Shown here one piece after another: positions 43,679 to 52,376 of a DNA stretch of 64,000 nucleotides. Below the pieces are notes generated by a model, which saw nothing but the letters and a program-made list of their open reading frames with translations, was not told where the DNA came from and did no database searches. The translations under genes were made by a program, and so were the position numbers. The first letter of the stretch is position 1. The number at the start of each line of letters is the position of its first letter. This DNA comes from Deltaproteobacteria bacterium (GTDB lineage Bacteria > Desulfobacterota > Binatia > UTPRO1), in NCBI GenBank assembly GCA_020848745.1, contig JADLHM010000077.1, positions 1 to 64,000 of the forward strand. The letters are read 5' to 3'.

Positions 43679-44749
43679 TCAGCGATACGACCGCTGGAGC
43701 GCGTCGAGCGCGGCGGCGCCGGGGCAGAGCGACTCGTAGGGCAGTTGCGCGAGCGGAGTCGCGACCGTGCGGTTGGCGGCGTGCATCTCGCTGCCGCCGG
43801 GATCGAGGAAGAGGAGTCCCGTCGGGACGACCCCGGCGGTCCTCTTCCGGCGCACGTACGACACGACCGCGTCGCGATCACCGGGATCGTACCCCTCGGG
43901 GATCTTCGTGAAGCGTACGACGCTGCCGTCATGCAGCGTCACGTCGGCGCTCGTGCCGGCGGCGTAGTCGGCCGTGATCTCGCCGGCCGGCGGCACGAAG
44001 TCCGGCGGGATCCAGTCCGCCTCGACGACCTCCTGGTCGTGCTGCCGGGTGTAGCGGTAGCTCTTCGTCGAGCCTTCGTGATCGTTGAAGGTGACGCACG
44101 GGGAGATCACGTCCACGAGCGCGAACCCGCGGTGCGCGAGCGCGGCTTTCAGGATCGGCACCAGTTGCGACTTGTCGCCCGAGAAGCTCCGCGCGACGAA
44201 CGTCGCGCCGAGGCTCAAGGCGAGCAGCACCGGGTCCATCGCCTGCTGGGGATTCGTCTCGCCGTACTTGGACTTCGAGCCGGGATCGGCCGACGCCGAG
44301 AACTGGCCCTTGGTGAGCCCGTAGACGCCGTTGTTCTCGAGCACGTAGAGCGCGTCGACGTTCCGCCGGATGGCGTGCGCCATCTGGCCGAGACCGATCG
44401 AGAGCGAGTCGCCGTCGCCGCTCACGCCGATGTACGTGAGGTCGCGGTTCGCGGCCGAGGCGCCCGTGAGGATCGCCGGCATGCGGCCGTGCGCCGAGTT
44501 GAAGCCGTGCGCCCCCGAGAGGAAGTAGGTCGGCGTCTTCGACGAGCAGCCGATGCCCGAGAGCTTCGCGACCATGTGCGGGGGCACGTCGAGCTCATAG
44601 AAGGCGCGCGTGATGGCGGCGGTGATCGAGTCGTGGCCGCAGCCGGCGCAGAGCGTCGACATCACGCCCTCGTAGTCGCGCACGGTGAGGCCGAGCGCGT
44701 TCGGCTTCAGCGACGGGTTCCGCGCCGAAGGCTTCTTGATGTAGCTCAT
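43679..44749 (-). CDS. korB: 2-oxoacid:ferredoxin oxidoreductase, beta subunit
   Basis: From ATG 44749, overlapping the alpha-subunit stop, this is a 356-residue thiamine-diphosphate subunit: MSTLCAGCGHDSI with cluster cysteines, SGIGCSSKTP, the TPP-binding SGDGDSLSIGLGQMAHAIRRN (here by its parts GDGDS and GLGQMAH), and ENNGVYGLTKGQ. With the alpha subunit it would decarboxylate a 2-oxoacid such as 2-oxoglutarate to its acyl-CoA and pass electrons to Fe-S centres. Substrate choice between 2-oxoglutarate and others is inferred. Confidence 0.9.
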   Translation of the reverse strand: MSYIKKPSARNPSLKPNALGLTVRDYEGVMSTLCAGCGHDSITAAITRAFYELDVPPHMVAKLSGIGCSSKTPTYFLSGAHGFNSAHGRMPAILTGASAANRDLTYIGVSGDGDSLSIGLGQMAHAIRRNVDALYVLENNGVYGLTKGQFSASADPGSKSKYGETNPQQAMDPVLLALSLGATFVARSFSGDKSQLVPILKAALAHRGFALVDVISPCVTFNDHEGSTKSYRYTRQHDQEVVEADWIPPDFVPPAGEITADYAAGTSADVTLHDGSVVRFTKIPEGYDPGDRDAVVSYVRRKRTAGVVPTGLLFLDPGGSEMHAANRTVATPLAQLPYESLCPGAAALDALQRSYR

Positions 44750-46551
44750 GCCGGCCGCTCCTTCTCGGTCTCGCGGATCTGGTGGACGACCTCGCGCACC
44801 ACTTGATCGGCCTGGAGCGGCAACCCGCCGTAGGCGCGCACCGAGAAGAGCTGCGCCTTCGCGACGCCGGTCTCGAGCGTGAGGAGCGAGCGCAGCTGGG
44901 CGTCGCGATTCTGCTCGACGACGAACATGCGGTCGTGTCGGCGAAGGAACGACTCGACCTCCGGACCGAACGGGAAGCCGCGCACCCTGAGGTAGTCGCC
45001 CATGAGCCCGTTCTCCGCCAGCTCGGCGAGCGCCTCGCGGACCGCGAGGTCGCAGCTCCCCACCGTGACGATGCCGAAGCTCGCGTTGGGCCGCGTCTCG
45101 ATGAGCGCGGGCGGCACGAAGTTCCGCGCCGTCCAGTGCTTGCGCGCGAGCCGGTCCATCACCTCCCGATACTCGTCGGGATCCTCCGTGTAGCCGCCGT
45201 GCTTGTTGTGCCCGGAGCCGCGCGTGAAGAAGGCGCCCTTGGAGCTCGTGCCCGGGAGCGTGCGCGCCGCCACGCCCTGCCAGTCCTCCGGCGAGTAGCG
45301 ATGGTACTTCGGGAGGGCCTCGAGATCCTCGCGGGAGAGCACGCGGCCGCGGTCGGGGCGATAGGAATCGTCCCAGGTGAGGCGCGGCACGACCCAGTCG
45401 TTCATGCCGATGTCGAGGTCCGAGAGGACGAACACCGGGGCCTGGAAGCGCTCCGCGAGGTCGAAGGCGCGGGCCGTGAAGTGGAAGCACTCCTCCGGAT
45501 TCCCCGGGAAGAGCAGGAGGTGCTTGGTGTCGCCGTGCGACGCGTAGGCGCACAGGAGAATGTCGCCCTGCTGCGTGCGGGTCGGCATCCCGGTCGACGG
45601 GCCGACGCGCTGCACGTCGACGATGACGGCCGGAATCTCCGCGTAGTACGCGAGCCCGACGAGCTCGCTCATGAGCGAGATGCCCGGCCCCGAGGTCGCG
45701 GTGAAGGCGCGCGCGCCGTTCCACCCGGCGCCGATCACCATGCCGATCGCCGCGAGCTCGTCCTCGGCCTGGAGGATGCAGTACCGCCGCTCGTTGGTCT
45801 CGGGGTCGACGCGATACTCCTCGCAGAGCTCCTTGAACGCGTCGAGGACGCTCGTCGACGGCGTGATCGGATACCAGGCGGCGACGGTCGCGCCCGCGTA
45901 GAGCGCGCCGAGCGCGATCGCCGTGTTGCCGTTGATGAGGATCGTGTCGGCCGTCGTGTCCATGGCCTCGAGGCGGATCGGCAGCGGGCACGCGAAGTGC
46001 TCCTTGGCGTAGTCGTAGCCGAGCCGGATCGCTTTCGCGTTCGACGCCATCAGCTTCGGCTTCGCTCCGAACTTCTCCGCCAGCATGCCCTGGACGACGT
46101 CCATGTCGATGTCGAGGAGCGCCGCGAGCGTCCCGGCGTAGACGATGTTCTTCATGAGCGTACGCTCGCGCGCCGCGCCGAAGTTCTCGATGCAGATGTT
46201 CGCGTACGGCACACCGAGGAAGGTGACATCGGTGCGGAGGAACGACGGCTTCAACGGCCAGGACGAATCGAAGAGCACCCAGCCGCCCGGGCGCACCTCG
46301 TCGATGTCGGCCTCGTAGGTCTCCGCGTTCATCGCGACCATCAGGTCGAAGCGCGCGGTGCGCGCGGTGTGGCCGTCCCTGTCGACGCGGATCTCGTACC
46401 AGGTGGGGAGGCCCTGGATGTTCGACGGAAAGAGGTTCTTCCCCGAGACCGGGATGCCCATCCGGAAGATGGCCTGCATCAGGAGGCTGTTGGCCGACGC
46501 CGACCCCGTGCCGTTCACGTTCGCGAGCTTGAACGCGAAGCGGTTGACCAT
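44746..46551 (-). CDS. korA: 2-oxoacid:acceptor oxidoreductase, fused gamma/alpha subunit
   Basis: I place the start at ATG 46551 (601 residues, MVNRFAFKLANVNGTG), which has an AGGAA ribosome site; an in-frame ATG at 46701 would add 50 low-complexity residues and overlap the upstream gene. The gamma domain comes first (GTGSASANSLLMQAIFRMG), then the alpha domain with AAWYPITPSTSVLDAF, AEDELAAIGMVIGAGWNGA, TSGPGISLM and VQRVGPSTGMPTR. Fused gamma-alpha chains are usual in the KorA/OorA branch. It is cotranscribed with korB and the GltD-like gene. Confidence 0.88.
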   Translation of the reverse strand: MVNRFAFKLANVNGTGSASANSLLMQAIFRMGIPVSGKNLFPSNIQGLPTWYEIRVDRDGHTARTARFDLMVAMNAETYEADIDEVRPGGWVLFDSSWPLKPSFLRTDVTFLGVPYANICIENFGAARERTLMKNIVYAGTLAALLDIDMDVVQGMLAEKFGAKPKLMASNAKAIRLGYDYAKEHFACPLPIRLEAMDTTADTILINGNTAIALGALYAGATVAAWYPITPSTSVLDAFKELCEEYRVDPETNERRYCILQAEDELAAIGMVIGAGWNGARAFTATSGPGISLMSELVGLAYYAEIPAVIVDVQRVGPSTGMPTRTQQGDILLCAYASHGDTKHLLLFPGNPEECFHFTARAFDLAERFQAPVFVLSDLDIGMNDWVVPRLTWDDSYRPDRGRVLSREDLEALPKYHRYSPEDWQGVAARTLPGTSSKGAFFTRGSGHNKHGGYTEDPDEYREVMDRLARKHWTARNFVPPALIETRPNASFGIVTVGSCDLAVREALAELAENGLMGDYLRVRGFPFGPEVESFLRRHDRMFVVEQNRDAQLRSLLTLETGVAKAQLFSVRAYGGLPLQADQVVREVVHQIRETEKERPA

Positions 46552-46608
46552 TTCCTGTTTCGGCCCCGTGCGCTCGAGCGCTTCGCGCTCGATGCTCCGA
46601 TGGCCCTC

Positions 46609-46633
46609 GGCACCCGGAGTCAATCCGGGTGCC
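46609..46633. other. Hairpin between the GltD-like gene and korA
   Basis: Nine-base perfect arms (46609-46617 and 46625-46633) with a 7-base loop lie in the 131-bp stretch between the GltD-like stop (46683) and the preferred korA start (46551). Such a palindrome argues that this stretch is not coding. It could be an RNA-processing or attenuation site within the operon. Confidence 0.45.
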
Positions 46634-46682
46634 TCGCTCTCACGCGTGCGACCGTCCCCGCTATTCGGGGCCTCGTCGTCCT

Positions 46683-48578
46683 CTACCGGCGTGCGGAACA
46701 TGCGCGCTTTCCGGCGTAGGGAATCACGAGGTCGAACTTCTGCATGTCCCACGCCGCCGTCGGGCAGCGCTCGGCGCAGAGGCCGCAGTGCACGCAGAGG
46801 TCCTCGTCCTTCACCATCACGCGTCCAGTCTGGGGCAGCGAGCCCGAGACGAACAGGTCCTGTTTCGGATCGAGCGCCGGAGCACTGAGCCGGCCGCGGA
46901 GGTCGGTCTCCGCGCCGTCGGGCGTGATCGTGAGGCAGAGCACCGGGCAGACGTCGATGCAGGCGTCGCATTCGATGCAGAGCTTGTCGGCGAAGACGGT
47001 CTGGACGTCGCAGTTCAGGCAGCGCTCGACCTCGCGCGCCGCCTGCTCGGGGCTGAACCCGACCTCGACCTCGACGTCGAGCTTCTCGAAGCGCCGCACC
47101 AGGTCGACGTGCGTCATCTTCTCGCGCTTCCCTGGATTGTAGTCGTTCTTGTAGGCCCACTCGTGGAGCCCCATCTTGGTGCTCACGAGGTTCATGCCGC
47201 GCGGCAGGCGCTCGTCCACCGGAACGCCCTGGCAGTGGTTGTCGATCGAGATCGCCGCCTGGTGCCCGTGCTCGGCGGCCCAGATGATGTTCTTCGGACC
47301 GAACGCGGCGTCGCCGCCGAAGAAGACGCCCGAACGCGTCGACTGGAAGGTCACCGGGTCGACGACCGGCTGGCCCCACTCGTCGGCGTCGATCCCGAGG
47401 TCGCGCTCGATCCACGGAAACGCGTTCTCCTGCCCGAGCGCCAGGATCACGTCGTCCGCCGGGACGAACACGACGTCGAGCGGCTTCTGGACGAGTCGGC
47501 CGCTCGCTCCCTCGGACGACTCGTAGCGCTGGAACTCCATGCCGAGGAGCTTGCCGTTCTCGACGACGAACGCCTTCGGCTCGTGATCGACGACGATCTC
47601 GACCCGCTCCTCCTCGGCGTCCTCGAGCTCCCAGGGCGACGCCTTGAAGTACTTCCGCGGCTTCCGCGCCATGACCTTGATCGACGTGCCGCCGAGACGC
47701 GCCGCGCTCCGGCAGCAATCCATCGCGGTGTTGCCGACGCCGATGATGAGCACGCGCTTGCCGATGGAGTCCACGTGGCCGAACGCGATCGACTGCAGCC
47801 AGTCGATGCCGATGTGGACGTTCGCGGCCGCGTCCTTCCGCCCCGGGACGTCGAGGTCCTTGCCGCGCGGCGCCCCGGTGCCGACGAACACGGCGTCGTA
47901 GCCCTCGGCGAGGAGCACGCGCATGCTCTCGATGCGGGTCGCGTAGCGGACGTCGACGCCCATCCCGAGGATCATGTCGATCTCCTCGTTCAAGACCTGC
48001 TCGGGGAGCCGGAACGACGGGATGTTCGAGCGCATGAGGCCGCCCGGCGCCGGCAACGCCTCGAAGACCGTGACCGCGTACCCGAGCGGCACGAGGTCGT
48101 TCGCGACCACGAGCGACGCCGGGCCCGCCCCGACGAGCGCGACGCGCTTGCCGTTCTTCGCGGCCGGCGCCTTCGGCAAGCGGTCGCTCACGTCCTCGCG
48201 GAGGTCGGCGGCGACGCGCTTGAGCCGGCAGATCGCGACCGGCTTCTCCTCGACGCGCCCGCGCCGGCACGCCGGCTCGCACGGACGATCGCATGTGCGT
48301 CCGAGGATCCCCGGGAACACGTTCGACTCCCGGTTCAGCATGTAGGCGTCGGCGTAGCGGCCCTGGGCGATGAGTCGAATGTACTCCGGCACGTTCGTGT
48401 GCGCGGGACACGCCCACTGACAGTCGACGACCTTGTGGAAGTACTCGGGGTTGTGGACGTTCGTGGGGGACACGGATGGGAAACGCGTATCGGGCAGCGG
48501 ATATACAGCGGTCGCGACGTGCTTGCCAGCGCCGCCGCACACGTCCGGTGCGCCGCCGCGCGTCGTGCTCGCCCGCAT
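46683..48578 (-). CDS. GltD-like FAD/NADPH and Fe-S subunit of the 2-oxoacid oxidoreductase
   Basis: Up to 631 residues from ATG 48578; homology-like sequence begins near NPEYFHKVV, so GTG 48473 is an alternative start. It has an N-terminal Fe-S domain (CQWACPAHTNVPEY, CDRPCEPAC), an FAD site VALVGAGPASLVVA, an NADPH-type site VLIIGVGNTAMDCC, and two C-terminal 4Fe-4S motifs (CIECDACIDVCP, CVHCGLCAERCP). This is the layout of glutamate-synthase small-subunit-like electron-transfer proteins. Placed before korAB it likely links the oxidoreductase to NADP(H), as reported for KorC-type subunits in aromatic-degrading bacteria. Confidence 0.88.
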   Translation of the reverse strand: MRASTTRGGAPDVCGGAGKHVATAVYPLPDTRFPSVSPTNVHNPEYFHKVVDCQWACPAHTNVPEYIRLIAQGRYADAYMLNRESNVFPGILGRTCDRPCEPACRRGRVEEKPVAICRLKRVAADLREDVSDRLPKAPAAKNGKRVALVGAGPASLVVANDLVPLGYAVTVFEALPAPGGLMRSNIPSFRLPEQVLNEEIDMILGMGVDVRYATRIESMRVLLAEGYDAVFVGTGAPRGKDLDVPGRKDAAANVHIGIDWLQSIAFGHVDSIGKRVLIIGVGNTAMDCCRSAARLGGTSIKVMARKPRKYFKASPWELEDAEEERVEIVVDHEPKAFVVENGKLLGMEFQRYESSEGASGRLVQKPLDVVFVPADDVILALGQENAFPWIERDLGIDADEWGQPVVDPVTFQSTRSGVFFGGDAAFGPKNIIWAAEHGHQAAISIDNHCQGVPVDERLPRGMNLVSTKMGLHEWAYKNDYNPGKREKMTHVDLVRRFEKLDVEVEVGFSPEQAAREVERCLNCDVQTVFADKLCIECDACIDVCPVLCLTITPDGAETDLRGRLSAPALDPKQDLFVSGSLPQTGRVMVKDEDLCVHCGLCAERCPTAAWDMQKFDLVIPYAGKRACSARR

Positions 48579-48622
48579 CTCTCACCTGGCCTCCGCCGTG
48601 AGCGACGTGGATCTGGTGCGAG

Positions 48623-49894
48623 ATGCGGGATAGCCAGAGGGCCGTGTCCGAACGGCGGTACGACGTGGTCGTGGTGGGCGGGGGCACGGCCGGCGTCGCG
48701 GCGGCCGTCGCGGCCGCGCGCGCGGGCGCCCGGACGTTGCTGCTCGAGCGCTACGGCTTCCTCGGCGGCATGGCGACCGCCGGCATGGTCGGGACGGTGT
48801 GCGGCCTCTACTTGGCGCACGCCGACGGCCGCTCCGAGCGGTTGAACGCGGGGCTCGCCGGCGAGATCGCGGACGCGATCGAGCGCCTGCCGGGCAGCGC
48901 GCCGCCGCTGCGGCGCGGCCGGACGATCGTCGTCCCCTACCTCCCCCACGAGCTCGCTGCCCTCGCCGACGATCTCACGGACGCCGAGCCGATGCTTGAC
49001 GTGCGGCTGCACGCGTACGTCGCGGGCGTCGAGCGCGACGGGGCGGCGGTCGCGGCAGTGCGCTTCGCGGACGCCGACGGGACGCGCGCGGTCGCCTGCG
49101 GCGCCCTCGTCGACGCGAGCGGAGACGCGATCGCCGCGCTCGCCGCCGGCGCGCCGACCGACGCGCCGCCGCCGGCCGAGCGCCAGCTCTGCTCGCTCGT
49201 GTTCGCGCTCCAAGGCGTCGACGCCGAGGCGCTGCGCGGACCGGAGAGCCTGGCGCTGCTCCGCCGCCTCGCCGCCGCCGAAGCGGCGGGAACGCTATCC
49301 GCCGGCGCGAGCGACGTCGCCTGGCGACCGACCGGACGTCCGGGCGAGGTCGCCGTGAAGCTCGCGCTCCACGCGGTCGACGCCGGGCCGCGCGGCGACT
49401 TCCTGACCGCCGCCGAGCGCGCCGGACGGCGGCGGATGCGCGCGCTCGTCGCCGCGCTCCGCGCCGAGTCGCCGGCGTTCGCGGCGGCGTTCGTCTCGCA
49501 GGTGGCGCCGCAGGTCGGCGTGCGTGAGAGCCGGCGCATCGTCGGGCGCCGCCGGCTCACCCGCGAGGACGTGCTCGGCGGCCGCCGCTTTCCCGACGCG
49601 ATCGCGCGGGCGGCGTGGCCGATCGAGCTCTGGCGCGAGGGCGCGACGGGCGCGCGCTTCGAGCACCTGGCCGACGGCGACTGGTACGAGATCCCGCTCG
49701 ACTGCCTCCGCGCCGTCGACCTCGGGAACATCCTCGCCGCCGGACGCTGCCTCAGCGGCACGTCGGAGGCCCTCGCCTCGGCCCGCGTGATCGGCACCTG
49801 TCTCGCGACCGGCGCCGCGGCGGGCGCGGCGGCGGCGCGCCTCGCCGGCGCCGCCGCGCCCGCATCCGGCACGACGACGAGCGGCGGCGCGTGA
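48623..49894 (+). CDS. FAD-dependent oxidoreductase
   Basis: The 423-residue protein has the FAD-binding DVVVVGGGTAGVAAAVAAAR (residues 14-33), a second block LERYGFLGGMATAGM and the C-terminal IPLDCLRAVDLGNILAAGRC typical of the FAD_oxidored (PF12831) family. These enzymes act on varied substrates; some are polyketide- or metabolite-modifying. It is divergent from the GltD-like gene (44 bp apart), and its stop overlaps the AMP-ligase start. No substrate can be named. Confidence 0.85.
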   Translation: MRDSQRAVSERRYDVVVVGGGTAGVAAAVAAARAGARTLLLERYGFLGGMATAGMVGTVCGLYLAHADGRSERLNAGLAGEIADAIERLPGSAPPLRRGRTIVVPYLPHELAALADDLTDAEPMLDVRLHAYVAGVERDGAAVAAVRFADADGTRAVACGALVDASGDAIAALAAGAPTDAPPPAERQLCSLVFALQGVDAEALRGPESLALLRRLAAAEAAGTLSAGASDVAWRPTGRPGEVAVKLALHAVDAGPRGDFLTAAERAGRRRMRALVAALRAESPAFAAAFVSQVAPQVGVRESRRIVGRRRLTREDVLGGRRFPDAIARAAWPIELWREGATGARFEHLADGDWYEIPLDCLRAVDLGNILAAGRCLSGTSEALASARVIGTCLATGAAAGAAAARLAGAAAPASGTTTSGGA

Positions 49895-51276
49895 GCCTCG
49901 GCGACCTCCTGCACGCGAGCGCCGTACGCCACGGCGCGCGCCCCGCGATCACCGAGGTCGCCGCCGGCCGCACGCTCGACTACGCCGAGCTCGCGGCGCG
50001 CGCGGACACGGCCGCCGCGGCGCTCCGGTCCGCGGGCGTCGCCGCCCCGCACCGGATCGCGCTCCTCGGGACGAGCTCGCTCGCGTACGTGGCCGTCGCC
50101 TTCGGCATCCTCGCGGCCGGCGGCTGCCTCGTGCCGATCGCCGCCAACGTACGTGATGCGGAACGGGACGAGATCTTCCGCACCATCGACGTGAACGGCG
50201 TCGTGGCCGTCCCCGACGACGGCGGCGACTGGAGCTTCGCGTGGCTCGACCGCGCGCGCCGGCCGCCCGAAGGGTTCGCCGCACTCGATCCGGCGTTCGT
50301 CCGCTTCAGCTCCGGCACCACGGCCGACGCCAAGGGCGTCGTCCTCTCGCACGCCGCGACGCTCGCGCGCATCGCCGCGGCCGACGCGGTGCTGCGCCTC
50401 GCCCCCCACGACCGCATCCTCTGGACCCTGCCCCTCGCCTATCACTTCGCGGTCACGATCCCGTCGTACGTCCGCGCCGGCGCGCACGTGCTGCTCGCGC
50501 CGGAGTCGACACCCGCCACGATGGCGGCGGCGCTCGCCGCGCACGAAGCGACCGTGCTCTACGCCTCGCCGGTGCTCCTCGCGCGCCTCGCCGCGCTCGC
50601 GGCGCCGCCGCGGCTCCCGGCGCTCCGCCTCGCGCTCTCGACCGCCGCCCCGCTGGCACCCGACGTCGCGCGGCGCTTCGATGCCGCCTACCGCGTCCCG
50701 CTCGGGCAGGCGTACGGCATCATCGAGGCCGGGCTCGCCTGCATCAACACGCGCCAGGGCGCCGACCGCGACCTACCGGCGGCGTCGGTCGGCCGCCCCG
50801 TCCCCGGCTACGAGGTCGCCACGTTCGCCGACGACGAGGTCGGCGTCCGCGGCCCCGGGCTCTTCGACGCCTACTACGCGCCCTGGCGGCCGCGCGCCGA
50901 GGTGCTGCGCGACGGCTGGTTCATGACAGGCGACGTCGGCACCGTCGACGCGGCGGCCGCGCTCACGCTGCGCGGACGTCGCAAGTCGACGATCGTCGTC
51001 GCCGGCTTGAAGCTCTTTCCCGAGGAGGTCGAGGCCGTCCTCGCCGCGCATCCAACGGTCGCCGAGTCGCGCGTGGTCGCGCGCCCGCACCGCGCGCTCG
51101 GCGAGCTGCCGCATGCCGAGATCGTGCTCCGGCCGGGCACGCGCTTCGATCGCGACGCGCTCGCGCGCCACTGCGCCGCGCGCCTCTCGCCCTGGAAGAT
51201 GCCGGTCACCTACACCGTCGTGGCGGCGATCCCGAAGACACCGGGCGGGAAGATCCTGCGACGCCCCGAGGGATGA
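49891..51276 (+). CDS. AMP-dependent acyl-CoA/aryl ligase
   Basis: From GTG 49891 (in the preceding stop, GTGA) the protein has 461 residues with all adenylation motifs: FSSGTTADAKGVVLSH (A3, Lys present), QAYGIIEAG (A5), FMTGDVG (A7), GRRKSTIVVAGLKLFPEEVE (in part) and the catalytic Lys in TPGGKILRR. It activates an acyl or aryl acid as an adenylate. The tight overlap with the flavoenzyme gene suggests they act on the same compound. It is not closely similar to the ligase at 27885. Confidence 0.88.
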   Translation: MSLGDLLHASAVRHGARPAITEVAAGRTLDYAELAARADTAAAALRSAGVAAPHRIALLGTSSLAYVAVAFGILAAGGCLVPIAANVRDAERDEIFRTIDVNGVVAVPDDGGDWSFAWLDRARRPPEGFAALDPAFVRFSSGTTADAKGVVLSHAATLARIAAADAVLRLAPHDRILWTLPLAYHFAVTIPSYVRAGAHVLLAPESTPATMAAALAAHEATVLYASPVLLARLAALAAPPRLPALRLALSTAAPLAPDVARRFDAAYRVPLGQAYGIIEAGLACINTRQGADRDLPAASVGRPVPGYEVATFADDEVGVRGPGLFDAYYAPWRPRAEVLRDGWFMTGDVGTVDAAAALTLRGRRKSTIVVAGLKLFPEEVEAVLAAHPTVAESRVVARPHRALGELPHAEIVLRPGTRFDRDALARHCAARLSPWKMPVTYTVVAAIPKTPGGKILRRPEG

Positions 51277-51338
51277 CGCCGGGAGCGGCGGGGCGCAGGG
51301 AAGCTCCGCGCGGTTGGCTCCCGGCTGCGACACGCGAT

Positions 51339-52247
51339 TCATCCGTGATCGACGGACGACCGCGCCTCGTCGCGGACGGCGCTGACGAAGCGGATCGGCA
51401 CGCCCCGCTCGTCGCCGAGGACGCGGAAGCCGTGCGCGGCGAGCCAGGAGGCGACGGCGCGCCCGTGCCATCCTGCGACGAACGGCTCGTACATCCACTT
51501 CGCCATCGCCGCGAAGTAGAGGCCGCGCCGGCCCTCGCGACGCGCGAGCGCGCGCCACGCGCGCACGCGGAACTGCGTCGGCGACGGCTCCGCGATCACG
51601 AGCCGCCCACCCGGCACGAGGATCCGGTGGAGCTCGACGAGCGCGGCGTCGGCGGCGCGCGGCGGCAGCTCGTGGAAGAGGAAGCAGGCGCCGATGCCTT
51701 CGAAACGTTGCGCGGGAAACCCCGTCCGCTCGGCGAGACCCTGCACGAAGCGGATCCCCCGATGGGCGCGCGCCGCGAGCTGCAGGAGGTACGGCGACGG
51801 ATCGAGTCCCCACACCTCGGGCACGCCGGCGGCGCGCATCGCCGCGGCGAGCCCGCCGCTGCCGCAGCCGACGTCGAGCGTCGCCCGGCACCCGGCGAGC
51901 TCCGCGGCGAGCCGGGCGCGCGCCCGCACGGTGTCCCCGAGCATCAGGCGGTCGAACCAGCGCGCGTACGAGTCCGCGTGTCGCTTCGAGTACACGCCGT
52001 TCGGCAGGTGGTGGAACTCCTGGCGGAGGTACGCCGGCAGTCGATCGCCGCCCGGGAGGTCGGCCGGCACGACGACCTTGCGGCGCGCGCCGAGCCATCC
52101 CCGCACGTACGCGACCAGATGCGCCGGACGTCGCAGATCGAGCTCGTCAGGCCACGCGTCGGGGAGCGACACGATGCTCCAGTCGACGGCGACCGGGTCG
52201 CGCTCGGCGTCCCCGGCCAGGCGCGCCGCATTCCGATCCTGTTGCAT
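51339..52247 (-). CDS. Class I SAM-dependent methyltransferase
   Basis: The 302-residue protein has the SAM-binding motif I LDVGCGSGGLAAAMRAAGV (near residue 124), acidic motif VWGLDPSPYLL, IGACFLFHELP and LVPGGRLVIAEPSP. A long N-terminal region (residues 1-110) with RQEFHHLPNGVYSKRHADSYARWFD (given in part: HHLPNGVYS) precedes the core. The methyl acceptor is unknown. It is antisense to the flanking AMP-ligase and radical SAM genes and divergent from the latter, so it could share a promoter region with it (52248-52376). Confidence 0.87.
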   Translation of the reverse strand: MQQDRNAARLAGDAERDPVAVDWSIVSLPDAWPDELDLRRPAHLVAYVRGWLGARRKVVVPADLPGGDRLPAYLRQEFHHLPNGVYSKRHADSYARWFDRLMLGDTVRARARLAAELAGCRATLDVGCGSGGLAAAMRAAGVPEVWGLDPSPYLLQLAARAHRGIRFVQGLAERTGFPAQRFEGIGACFLFHELPPRAADAALVELHRILVPGGRLVIAEPSPTQFRVRAWRALARREGRRGLYFAAMAKWMYEPFVAGWHGRAVASWLAAHGFRVLGDERGVPIRFVSAVRDEARSSVDHG

Positions 52248-52376
52248 GCGCCGACGCGCGTTCTACGAGCGCGCCCGGGGGCTGTCAATCGACATCGGCG
52301 AAGGACGCGCCGCCGAACGCGCGGCGCTCCCGCATTCGGATTGACGCCCCCGGGACCGCACGTTAACACCCTGCCG

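Noticed and set aside
44746-48687. A single 1313-codon open frame on the minus strand
   Set aside because: Only the part up to about 46551 reads like KorA. The rest is a Arg/Gly-rich shadow of the GltD-like gene, which has far better motifs in another frame.
50241-52376. A long N-terminal extension of the radical SAM protein
   Set aside because: It overlaps the AMP-ligase in another frame and the methyltransferase antisense; the translation is low-complexity and the radical SAM fold is complete from 52377.
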